The notes under the pieces: model-generated
What the model saw: the letters and a program-made list of their open reading frames with translations, nothing else
The model's database searches: none
Told to the model about the DNA's origin: nothing
Assembly: GCA_904501815.1 (NCBI GenBank)
Contig: CAJGCN010000040.1
Location: 1-11,114 of the forward strand
Length of the DNA stretch: 11,114 bases
DNA from: an uncultured Clostridia bacterium
Lineage (GTDB): Bacteria; Bacillota; Clostridia; Christensenellales; Borkfalkiaceae
Direction of reading: 5' to 3'
In this document: positions 1 to 6,658 of the stretch, one piece after another
How the letters are laid out: every line of letters starts with the position of its first letter
How positions within the stretch are numbered: position 1 is the stretch's first letter
Made by a program: the position numbers and the translations under genes

Positions 1-168
1 CTTTGCAAAGAAAAACGCCGTACGGCGATATTCGTCACGCACGATTTAAACGAAGCGTTTGCGGTTGGGGACAGGATTGCGGTGTTGAAAAACGGCTCGA
101 TTGCGCTTTGTGTTCCGTCCAGCCAAGACGGCGCGAAAACGCAAGCGTTAGACTGTTTAATGAACTGA
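1..168 (+). CDS. ABC transporter ATP-binding protein, C-terminal fragment
   Basis: This is the 3' end of a gene that begins before the window; 55 residues are visible, read in the frame starting at base 1. They contain the end of an ABC-type nucleotide-binding domain: the stretch IFVTHDLNEAF (residues 10-20) holds the switch (H-loop) histidine at residue 14, followed by DRIAVLKNGSI, the usual strand pair after the H-loop. The THDxxEA plus GDRIAVL pattern is common in importer ATPases of the nitrate/sulfonate/taurine, glycine-betaine and methionine classes, but too little remains to name a substrate. The protein ends about 23 residues after that motif, so it has no regulatory C-terminal domain such as CBS or NIL. 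An intrinsic terminator follows, so it is the last gene of its transcript and probably unrelated in function to dgt downstream. ABC ATPase identity is firm; the subfamily is open. Confidence 0.85.
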   Translation, partial: LCKEKRRTAIFVTHDLNEAFAVGDRIAVLKNGSIALCVPSSQDGAKTQALDCLMN

Positions 169-212
169 ATTTGCCATTTATTTTTTAAGATATAGAAATT
201 ATAAACGATAGG

Positions 213-250
213 AAGTCCAGAAACGGAGTTTTTGGACTTTCTTTCTATTT
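213..250 (+). terminator. Intrinsic terminator after the ABC ATPase gene
   Basis: A 12-bp inverted repeat (left arm 213-224, right arm 228-239, one G-U pair) closes on a 3-base loop GGA at 225-227. It is followed directly by the T-rich tract TCTTTCTATTTT. This is the strongest terminator-like hairpin in the window, and it lies 45 bp after the stop codon of the ABC ATPase fragment. It separates that transcript from the dgt-dnaG unit. Confidence 0.8.
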
Positions 251-371
251 TGACGGGTTATAAAAAAATTAAATTTTTTTCAAAGAAAAAAAGGATTTTT
301 ATAAGTTTTGTCGAATATATAAATAGTACGGAAATTCTACGCATTTGTAAATACGAAAAAAGGAGAGCTTT

Positions 372-1415
372 ATGGACGAAAAAAGAACGGATTTTAAATA
401 TTCTTGCGTTCGGGAACGAATTTACGCGAACGAAGAAAGTTTTCTTTCGCCGTTTGCTATGAAATCCAAAGCTACGCGCGGGAGAAAAGTACAAGAAAAA
501 CCTTGCGATTTTCGAACGGATTTTCAACGCGACCGAGATAGGATTATTTACAGTAATTCCTTTAAGCGTTTGAAAAATAAAACGCAGGTGTTTTTTGCGC
601 CCGAAGGGGATCATTATATCACCCGCCTTACGCATACCTTTGACGTTTCGCAAATAGCTCGGTCAATCGCGCGTACGCTTGCGCTCAACGAAGATTTGGC
701 GGAAGCCATTGCGCTGGGGCACGATTTGGGGCATACCCCGTTCGGGCACGTGGGCGAAAGAGTGCTTGCAAAACTTTCTTCGCAAGGCTTTGAGCATAAC
801 TTGCAGTCTTTGCGGGTGGTAGACGTGATTGAAAAGAACGGTAAAGGATTAAATTTGACTTGGGAAGTCCGCAACGGAATCGTGCATCATAAAAGCTCGG
901 GTACTCCTGCGACGAAAGAAGGGGAAGCCGTTTCGCTCGCCGATAGAATTGCCTATATCAATCACGATATCGAAGACGCCATTCGCGCGGGCGTATTAAA
1001 GGAAACCGATTTGCCCGAACGTGCGGTGAATATCTTAGGAAAGAAAACCAAAGAGCGTATCAATACAGCCATTGCCGATATTTACGAACATTCTTTTGGA
1101 AAAAACCAAGTGGCAATGTCAAGTACCGTTATGGACGCAACGAACGAGCTGAGAAGCTTTATGTTTGAAAAAGTCTACGAGCTTGCAAATAAGTCGATAC
1201 AAGAACGCGCCGAGCGTATGCTTACGCAGTTATACGAGTATTTCACCAAGCATATCGAGAAATTGCCCAAGCCTTATTATCAGCTTTTGGAAAAAGACAG
1301 CGCGGAACGGGTCGTTTGCGATTATCTTTCGGGAATGACGGATAAGTACGCTATCAGCGTGTTTGAAAACGTGTTTATTCCTACGACGTTCTCGTTAGGG
1401 GGTGTGGAAAATTGA
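372..1415 (+). CDS. dgt: Deoxyguanosinetriphosphate triphosphohydrolase-like HD protein
   Basis: A predicted cytosolic dNTP triphosphohydrolase that cleaves dGTP or other dNTPs to the nucleoside and triphosphate, and so shapes the dNTP pool. The 347 residues show the family's HD metal site: H88 in LTHTFDVSQ, H117-D118 in GHDLGHTPFGH, and D191 in SLADRIAYINHD. The N-terminal SNSFKRLKNKTQVF segment (61-74) is also typical. Length fits the shorter bacterial dGTPase-like class (about 330-350 aa). The ATG at 372 has AGGAG six bases upstream. A terminator lies before the gene, so a promoter should sit in the A/T-rich 250-360 stretch; I see TATAAA at 318-323 and TTGACG at 250-255, but no well-spaced -35/-10 pair. 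The stop overlaps the dnaG start, which implies coupled translation. Substrate preference cannot be read from sequence. Confidence 0.93.
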   Translation: MDEKRTDFKYSCVRERIYANEESFLSPFAMKSKATRGRKVQEKPCDFRTDFQRDRDRIIYSNSFKRLKNKTQVFFAPEGDHYITRLTHTFDVSQIARSIARTLALNEDLAEAIALGHDLGHTPFGHVGERVLAKLSSQGFEHNLQSLRVVDVIEKNGKGLNLTWEVRNGIVHHKSSGTPATKEGEAVSLADRIAYINHDIEDAIRAGVLKETDLPERAVNILGKKTKERINTAIADIYEHSFGKNQVAMSSTVMDATNELRSFMFEKVYELANKSIQERAERMLTQLYEYFTKHIEKLPKPYYQLLEKDSAERVVCDYLSGMTDKYAISVFENVFIPTTFSLGGVEN

Positions 1416-3211
1416 ACGAAAGAAAGGGGTTTGTCGATCCAAAATTTTTAGAAGAATTACGGCAAAAAAACGAGATTACGGAAGTCGTTTCTTCGTATAT
1501 TCCGCTCAATAAAAAGGGGAATACCCATTGGGCGTGCTGTCCCTTCCACCACGAGCGTACGCCGTCGTTTGCCGTGAACGAAGCCGATCAGTTTTATCAT
1601 TGTTTCGGTTGCTCTGTTTCGGGCAACGTGATTAAATTCGTGCAAGAAATGGAATCGACGGATTTTATGGGCGCGGTGCGAATTTTAGCGGCGCGGGCGA
1701 AAATGGAAGTGCCTGAAAATAATTTCGACAGCGAAAAAGCGGTGCAGGCGAAAAAGAAACGGGATGCCCTTGCGGCGATTATGCTCGATTCCGCGCGGTT
1801 TTATCGGTCGAATTTATATAGCGGGGATTCGCGGGCGGACGCGCACTTGGAGTATATTTCTAATAGGCAAATGACGCCTACGACCGTGAAAAAGTTCGGG
1901 ATAGGCGCGTCGCTTGATTTTTTTGGGCTTGCTGATTATTTACAGGAAAAAGGTTATTCGCGCGCCGACCTTTTGGATAGCGGGGTGTTGACCGAATCTA
2001 AGTCGGGCAAGCTTATCGATTCGCAAGGCGGACGGCTGATATTTCCGATTATTAACGCGTTCGACGAAGTCGTTGCGTTCGGCGGTAGACTTTTGGAAAA
2101 ACGGGATTTTGCGAAGTATAAAAATACCAAAGAAACCATGCTTTTTAATAAGAGCAAAACCCTGTATAATATCAATTTATTAAAAAAACTCAAACGCACG
2201 CAACCTATCAAAGAAGTGATTATCGTCGAAGGGTATATGGATACCATTTCCCTTTACCAAGCGGGGTTTGAAAACGTCGTGGCGTCAATGGGTACGTCGC
2301 TCACGAAAGACCAAGCAAGGCTCGTAAAGCGGTATTCGGAAAATATCTTGATTAGCTACGACGGGGATTTTGCAGGGCAGAAAGCCGATTTAAGGGGTTT
2401 GGAAATTTTAAAGGACGAGCATTTGAACGTGAAAGTCGTGCCTATGCCAGAAGGGCTTGACCCCGACGACGTGGCAAAGCAGGGCAAAGAAGCGTATCAA
2501 AAATGTTTAGATGCGGCAATGCCGTTAATCGATTATAAAATTCACGCGTTAGAGCGCAAATACGATATTCAAAAATCCGAAGAAAAGCGGTTGTTTTTGG
2601 CAGAAGCGTTGAAAGTTGTGAACACGGCGGAAAGCGAAACGGTCAAAGAAGAGCTTTTGAAAAAACTTCGGGATAAAACGGGGATCACCTATCAATCGTT
2701 GGAGCGGGATTTATCGGGCGTGAAAAAAGAGAAAAAAACGGAAACGCCCATTCAGCAGAAAATTATCGTGGAAGCGGGGCAAGGCTCTGATAAAAACGCA
2801 AAAGCCGCGCGGTTTATTTTGGCGGCGAAACTGTTTTCGGCGGAATATGCAACCGAGTTCGATTTGAAGAGCGTGCGCTTTTTAAACGAAGTGCATCAAG
2901 TGATTGCCGAATACGTGCTTTCGCGTGAGCAAGCAGGGGAGCGAATACGACCCAGCGAATTGTTTGAAATTCTCGACGAAGACTGCGCGGAGTTCAATGA
3001 GATTTTGGATTTAAACTACGGGGACAAGCTTTCAGACGGAGTTGCCGAGCGTTTTTTTGCCGATAGCGTAAAGGTTTTGCAAATAGATTTTTTGGATAGA
3101 GAAATCGGTGCGCTGAAAGCAAAAATAGAAACGGAAACGGACGAAGCCGAAAAGAAAGAATTAATGAAAAAATTGACCGAAAGTATGCAAAAAAAGAAAA
3201 AAATCCGTTAA
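1412..3211 (+). CDS. dnaG: DNA primase
   Basis: DnaG makes the RNA primers for lagging-strand synthesis at the replication fork, working with the replicative helicase. The 599 residues match the family's usual length. The N-terminal CHC2-type zinc-binding domain has ligands C43, H46, C64 and C67 (CPFH ... CFGC). The Toprim catalytic core shows EGYMD at 273-277 (catalytic glutamate E273), GTSLT near 294, YDGD at 316-319 and DPDD at 350-353. Roughly 430-599 is the less conserved helicase-interaction region, ending in a lysine-rich tail. The start is a TTG at 1412, inside the overlap TTGA with the dgt stop, preceded by a purine-rich AGGGGGGTG about eight bases upstream. The next gene is the primary sigma factor, the normal dnaG neighbour, but a possible terminator at the dnaG stop suggests the two may not always be co-transcribed. 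Confidence 0.97.
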   Translation: MNERKGFVDPKFLEELRQKNEITEVVSSYIPLNKKGNTHWACCPFHHERTPSFAVNEADQFYHCFGCSVSGNVIKFVQEMESTDFMGAVRILAARAKMEVPENNFDSEKAVQAKKKRDALAAIMLDSARFYRSNLYSGDSRADAHLEYISNRQMTPTTVKKFGIGASLDFFGLADYLQEKGYSRADLLDSGVLTESKSGKLIDSQGGRLIFPIINAFDEVVAFGGRLLEKRDFAKYKNTKETMLFNKSKTLYNINLLKKLKRTQPIKEVIIVEGYMDTISLYQAGFENVVASMGTSLTKDQARLVKRYSENILISYDGDFAGQKADLRGLEILKDEHLNVKVVPMPEGLDPDDVAKQGKEAYQKCLDAAMPLIDYKIHALERKYDIQKSEEKRLFLAEALKVVNTAESETVKEELLKKLRDKTGITYQSLERDLSGVKKEKKTETPIQQKIIVEAGQGSDKNAKAARFILAAKLFSAEYATEFDLKSVRFLNEVHQVIAEYVLSREQAGERIRPSELFEILDEDCAEFNEILDLNYGDKLSDGVAERFFADSVKVLQIDFLDREIGALKAKIETETDEAEKKELMKKLTESMQKKKKIR

Positions 3212-3225
3212 AAACGGGTATTTTT
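3197..3225 (+). terminator. Possible weak terminator spanning the dnaG stop codon
   Basis: CCGTT (3205-3209) pairs with AACGG (3213-3217) around an AAA loop that contains part of the dnaG TAA stop. The helix continues outward through a T-G and an A-T pair, an A-A mismatch, and an A-run facing TTTTT (3221-3225). This A-tract/stem/T-tract layout is typical of bidirectional Gram-positive terminators, but the G/C core is only five base pairs. A second weak repeat, AAAAAGG (3241-3247) with CCTTTTT (3259-3265), follows. Both may be only partial terminators. Confidence 0.4.
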
Positions 3226-3248
3226 CAAGAAAAAACGATAAAAAAGGG

Positions 3249-3277
3249 TTGAAAAAGTCCTTTTTCAGTTATAAATA
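3249..3277 (+). promoter_or_regulatory. Possible sigma A-type promoter of rpoD
   Basis: TTGAAA at 3249-3254 is a fair -35 element. The -10 choice is unclear: TATAAA at 3270-3275 matches the consensus well but sits only 15 bases away, while TAAATA at 3272-3277 has the ideal 17-base spacing but a poorer match. The surrounding 119-bp gap is very A/T-rich, so chance matches are likely. Gene context (a possible terminator before it, the sigma factor gene after it) supports a promoter somewhere in this gap. Confidence 0.35.
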
Positions 3278-3330
3278 ATAATAATATCAAAAGAAAAACA
3301 TTTGTTTTAGAGAAAACGGAGGATAAAACA

Positions 3331-4386
3331 GTGAATATTTCCGAGCAAAAATTAAACGAGATCTTGGCGGGCATTATTGAAAATTACAGCCGTAAAGGCA
3401 GTATTTCCACGAACGCGCTGTGCGATATTATGGAAAAATACGATACGAACGCCACTCAGATCGATTTCGTCTATAAATCGCTTGGCGAAGCGGGGATTCA
3501 AATCGTAGACGAAGACGAGCGCGACCGCGAGCTTTTCGAGCAAGCCCTGTCCGATATCGGTTTAGACGACCCTGTGAAAATGTATTTAAAAGACATTGGG
3601 CGTGTTCCGCTGTTATCGGCAGACGAAGAAGTTGAGTTCGCAAGACTTATGCAAGAAGGGGACGAAGTTGCGAAAAAGAAGCTTTCCGAAGCGAATTTAA
3701 GACTCGTCGTTTCTATTGCAAAACGCTACGTTGGGCGCGGTATGCTCTTTCTTGACTTAATTCAAGAAGGAAACTTAGGCTTGATGAAAGCGGTAGAAAA
3801 ATTCGACTACTCGAAAGGGTATAAATTTTCGACCTACGCTACTTGGTGGATCCGTCAGTCTATTACCCGCGCGATTGCCGATCAGGCGCGTACCATTCGT
3901 ATTCCCGTGCACATGGTGGAAACGATCAATAAGCTCACGCGCGTACAAAGAGTATTGCTCCAAGAGCTTGGCAGAGAACCCACTCCGCCTGAAATTGCGG
4001 AAAAAATGGGCGTGACGGAAGAACGCGTGCACGAAATTTTGAAAATCGCGCAAGACCCCGTGTCGTTAGAAACGCCGATCGGGGAAGAAGAAGACAGTCA
4101 CTTAGGGGATTTTATCGAAGACGAAAAAACCTTAACGCCCAGCGATTCCGTTGCGTTTACTATGCTTAAAGACCAGCTTTTGCGGGTGCTTGACACGTTG
4201 ACCCCGCGTGAAGAAAAGGTACTGCGTTTGCGCTACGGCCTTGACGACGGGAAACCCAGAACGCTCGAAGAAGTCGGCAAAGAATTTAACGTGACGAGAG
4301 AGCGTATTCGTCAGATTGAAGCGAAGGCGTTAAGAAAATTACGCCACCCGTCGAGAAGTAAGCGTTTGAAAGATTTTATCGACTAA
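3331..4386 (+). CDS. rpoD: RNA polymerase primary sigma factor (sigma A / RpoD)
   Basis: The housekeeping sigma factor that directs RNA polymerase to most promoters. The 351 residues follow the group 1 plan: a short, divergent region 1.1 (about 1-65); region 1.2 from DPVKMYLKDIG (80-90); region 2 with LDLIQEGNLGLMKAVEKFD (141-159) and the -10 recognition and melting segment YKFSTYATWWIRQ (164-176); region 3 from about 185 to 265; and region 4 with TPREEKVLRLRYGL (291-304) and the -35-binding helix-turn-helix VTRERIRQIEAKALRKLR (321-338). The very conserved ending LRHPSRSKRLKDF marks it as the primary factor. It lacks the long acidic insert of the E. coli protein and resembles Firmicutes SigA in size. 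The start is GTG with GGAGG eight bases upstream. It is the first gene of the tightly packed downstream run. In Firmicutes it is usually called sigA. Confidence 0.97.
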   Translation: MNISEQKLNEILAGIIENYSRKGSISTNALCDIMEKYDTNATQIDFVYKSLGEAGIQIVDEDERDRELFEQALSDIGLDDPVKMYLKDIGRVPLLSADEEVEFARLMQEGDEVAKKKLSEANLRLVVSIAKRYVGRGMLFLDLIQEGNLGLMKAVEKFDYSKGYKFSTYATWWIRQSITRAIADQARTIRIPVHMVETINKLTRVQRVLLQELGREPTPPEIAEKMGVTEERVHEILKIAQDPVSLETPIGEEEDSHLGDFIEDEKTLTPSDSVAFTMLKDQLLRVLDTLTPREEKVLRLRYGLDDGKPRTLEEVGKEFNVTRERIRQIEAKALRKLRHPSRSKRLKDFID

Positions 4387-4397
4387 GGAGTGGAGCG

Positions 4398-5081
4398 GTG
4401 AGCTACGGAAAACGTATCGACACGCTCTGCGCGCATTTGAAAAAAGCGACGGTGTTTGCCGACGTCGGGTGCGATCACGGATATTGTTCGGAGTATATGC
4501 TGAAAAACGGGTTGTGCGAACGCGCGATTTTATCGGACATCAGCAAAGGAAGCCTAAAAAAAGCGGAAAACTTACTCGCAGAATATATTCGTAGCGGTCA
4601 AGCGACGCCCGTACTCGGCAACGGCTTTTTCGGAGTGCCGAAAACGACGGACGAAGTTTTAATCGCGGGAATGGGGGGCGCGGAAATCGTGCAAATTTTA
4701 TCCCACCCGACTTACGGGTTTATTCCCGAGTATTTCGTTTTTCAGCCTATGCACGATTCTGAAAAACTCCGTCGGTTCTTAAAAAAGCAGGGCGCGAATA
4801 TTATTAAAGACTATACCTTTAAAGACGGAAAATTTTACGATATAATCGTAGGCGAAAAAGCAAAATGCGTGGAGCAGGGTTGCGATTATTCGGAAAACGA
4901 CTACGAATTCGGCAGGGATAATTTAAAAGACAGACCGACTGCGTTTTTAGAGCGTACGGAAAAGCTTTTAAAGGATACCGAACGGTATTTGCTCAAAGAA
5001 AATTTGCAAGAAAAAAGCAAAGAAGAGCTGTTAGAGCGCAAACGCAAATTGCAAGGAGTGTTAAACGGTGAAATTAAGTGA
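4398..5081 (+). CDS. trmK: tRNA (adenine(22)-N1)-methyltransferase TrmK
   Basis: Predicted SAM-dependent enzyme that methylates N1 of adenine 22 in the D-loop region of certain tRNAs. The 227 residues begin with a Rossmann-type methyltransferase domain: the SAM-binding motif ADVGCDHGY is at 21-29 and the family's catalytic-site motif IAGMGG at 89-94, followed by FQPMHDSEKLRRFL. The C-terminal part (about 175-225) is highly charged and probably a helical coiled-coil arm, as in TrmK of Bacillus (YqfN). The GTG start at 4398 has AAGGAG seven bases upstream, and this site overlaps the rpoD TAA stop; the gap between the genes is 11 bp. The order sigA - trmK - nif3 is the conserved Firmicutes arrangement, which supports the call. 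The 3' end overlaps the next gene by 14 bp. Confidence 0.93.
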   Translation: MSYGKRIDTLCAHLKKATVFADVGCDHGYCSEYMLKNGLCERAILSDISKGSLKKAENLLAEYIRSGQATPVLGNGFFGVPKTTDEVLIAGMGGAEIVQILSHPTYGFIPEYFVFQPMHDSEKLRRFLKKQGANIIKDYTFKDGKFYDIIVGEKAKCVEQGCDYSENDYEFGRDNLKDRPTAFLERTEKLLKDTERYLLKENLQEKSKEELLERKRKLQGVLNGEIK

Positions 5082-5895
5082 AATTTATCAAATCGCAAAC
5101 TCGCTTGCGCCTAAGCGTTTGAGCGACGAGTATTGCGAGAAATACGACGGCTACGACAATTCGGGAATACTCGTGGATACGGGTAAAGAAATTACGAAAA
5201 TTTTGTTTTCTTTGGATTTTTCCTTTTCGGCTATCGAGCAAGCTGTTCAAGAAGGCGCGAACTTACTTATTACGCATCATCCCGCTATCTATGGAAAAAT
5301 CGGAAGTATTCAAACGAGTGCGTTCGACCCGCTTTCCGAAAAACTCGTCAAAGCCATAGAAAAGGGAATTTCCGTAATTTCTATGCATTTGAATTTGGAT
5401 ATGTCGGTCGGCGGTGTAGACGAAAGCTTACGGCTTGCCGTTGAAGAAAGCGCGAAAGCCGTTTGCGGACGAACGGCTGTTCAAGACGGGGAAAGTCAAA
5501 CTATGTGGCAAGTTTCTGGCGGTGGGTACGGCAGAGCGTACGCCGTGCCTACGGTAAAGCTGAAAGAGCTTGCGGAAGAACTGAAAAAGACTTTGCGAAC
5601 GCAAAGAGCGTTCGTATACGGCGACGGGAACAGAGAAATTTCCCGCGTGGCGAGTTTTTGCGGGGGCGGCGGCGACGTGGAAGAAGTAGCGTTTGCCGTT
5701 CAACAAGGCGCAGACGTGATGATTTCTTCGGATTTTAAACACCACGCGTTATTGCTCGCAAAAGAAAAAGGACTTGCCGTTATTCAAACCACGCATTACG
5801 CGTCGGAAAACTACGGCTTTAAAAAATATTATGAAAAAATCCGTTTGCAGACGGAAATCCCGTGCGTATACCACGAGAGCAAAGATCTGCTTTAA
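5068..5895 (+). CDS. NIF3 family dinuclear metal-binding protein (GTP cyclohydrolase 1 type 2 homolog)
   Basis: A member of the widely conserved NIF3/YbgI/YqfO family, which forms a ring with a two-metal site in each subunit. The cellular role is not settled, although databases label it a GTP cyclohydrolase I type 2 homolog. Visible metal ligands are H70-H71 in LITHHPAIY, H107 and D111 in SMHLNLDM, and H243 and E247 in TTHYASENYG; SDFKHH at 221-226 is also typical. Length is 275 aa. Bacillus YqfO and several other Gram-positive forms are about 370 aa because of an inserted PII-like domain; this protein has only a short middle segment (about 130-190) and is closer to the compact YbgI form. The GTG start at 5068 has AAGGAG nine bases upstream and overlaps the trmK end by 14 bp, so translation is probably coupled. 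Confidence 0.92.
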   Translation: MKLSEIYQIANSLAPKRLSDEYCEKYDGYDNSGILVDTGKEITKILFSLDFSFSAIEQAVQEGANLLITHHPAIYGKIGSIQTSAFDPLSEKLVKAIEKGISVISMHLNLDMSVGGVDESLRLAVEESAKAVCGRTAVQDGESQTMWQVSGGGYGRAYAVPTVKLKELAEELKKTLRTQRAFVYGDGNREISRVASFCGGGGDVEEVAFAVQQGADVMISSDFKHHALLLAKEKGLAVIQTTHYASENYGFKKYYEKIRLQTEIPCVYHESKDLL

Positions 5896-5910
5896 CGGGA
5901 GGAGTGTTAT

Positions 5911-6612
5911 ATGGAACAGTTAAAAGCTATTTTAAACTATCAGGAAGCGGATAAGAAATTATACGCGATTGAACGAGAACTTGCAGGATCGGCAGAACGC
6001 AAGGAATACGTAAAGGCGAAGAAGTTTATGGAAAGCGCGCCCGAACGCTTGGATTCGTTGGAAGCTAAGGCGTGCGGGTTGAAAGCCGAAGCGGCGCAGC
6101 TGGAAGCAGAATACGCGAAGATGCAAGATACCCTTTCGGATTTTGAAAATCTCGACGAGCTCGTAGAAAGCGGGGCAGACCTTTCCTTTTATAAAAAGAA
6201 AGCGCAGGCAAAGGTGGATAAGCTGAAAAAAATCAAGGCGGATTTGACCGCGCTCGTAGCGAGTATCAACGCCACAAACACCGAATACCAAGAACTCAAA
6301 AAGCAAGTAATCGCTATGCAAAAACAGTTTGCGGAAGTAAAGAAAAAATACGCCGATATCAAAGCATCCAAAGACGAAGAAAAATCGGCTATCGAAGCGG
6401 AACTTTCTAAGCTTTCCGAAGGAATTTCTCCTGAGCTTATGGCAAAATATCAAACCAAGCGGAAGGAACGGGTATTCCCCGTCGTGGGCGAAATCGCAAG
6501 CGATAGGTGTCCGTTCTGCGGTATGGAACCCCCGCTTGCGGCACGCAATAAGCTCACGGGCGGTGCGACGATTGAATGTGAGCATTGCCATAGAATTATT
6601 TTCGGAAAATAA
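5911..6612 (+). CDS. Coiled-coil protein with C4-type zinc ribbon (COG1579-like)
   Basis: A 233-residue protein with two parts. Residues 1-175 are rich in Glu, Lys, Ala and Leu with heptad-like spacing and almost no proline, suggesting a long antiparallel coiled coil. Residues 195-231 form a zinc ribbon with ligands C200, C203, C223 and C226 (CPFC ... CEHC). This architecture is the COG1579 zinc-ribbon family, whose exact biochemical function is poorly known; a nucleic-acid-binding role is often suggested from structure but is not proven. It commonly sits beside nif3 genes, as here, where only 15 bp separate it from that stop codon. A strong GGGAGGAG lies just before the ATG. Identity as this family is firm; function is open. 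Confidence 0.88.
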   Translation: MEQLKAILNYQEADKKLYAIERELAGSAERKEYVKAKKFMESAPERLDSLEAKACGLKAEAAQLEAEYAKMQDTLSDFENLDELVESGADLSFYKKKAQAKVDKLKKIKADLTALVASINATNTEYQELKKQVIAMQKQFAEVKKKYADIKASKDEEKSAIEAELSKLSEGISPELMAKYQTKRKERVFPVVGEIASDRCPFCGMEPPLAARNKLTGGATIECEHCHRIIFGK

Positions 6613-6658
6613 GAAGCCGTACAAGCAATTTTTTCTGCCCGTTCGCATACGATAAAGA

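Noticed and set aside
3..188. A 61-codon + strand reading frame at the window start
   Set aside because: It is out of frame with the clear ABC ATPase ending at 168, and its protein is Arg/Cys-rich with no family features.
169..371. A riboswitch or small RNA in the gap before dgt
   Set aside because: Apart from the terminator hairpin, I see only A/T-rich DNA with no conserved aptamer-like core and no second terminator.
258..653. A 131-codon minus strand frame across the dgt upstream region and dgt start
   Set aside because: It overlaps the dgt coding region and the A/T-rich leader; its Phe/Lys/Arg-rich product is compositional and no ribosome binding site was evident.
3271..3288. ATAAATAATAATAATATC as a tandem repeat
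   Set aside because: It is a short low-complexity A/T stretch in a promoter gap; too short and imperfect to call a repeat element.
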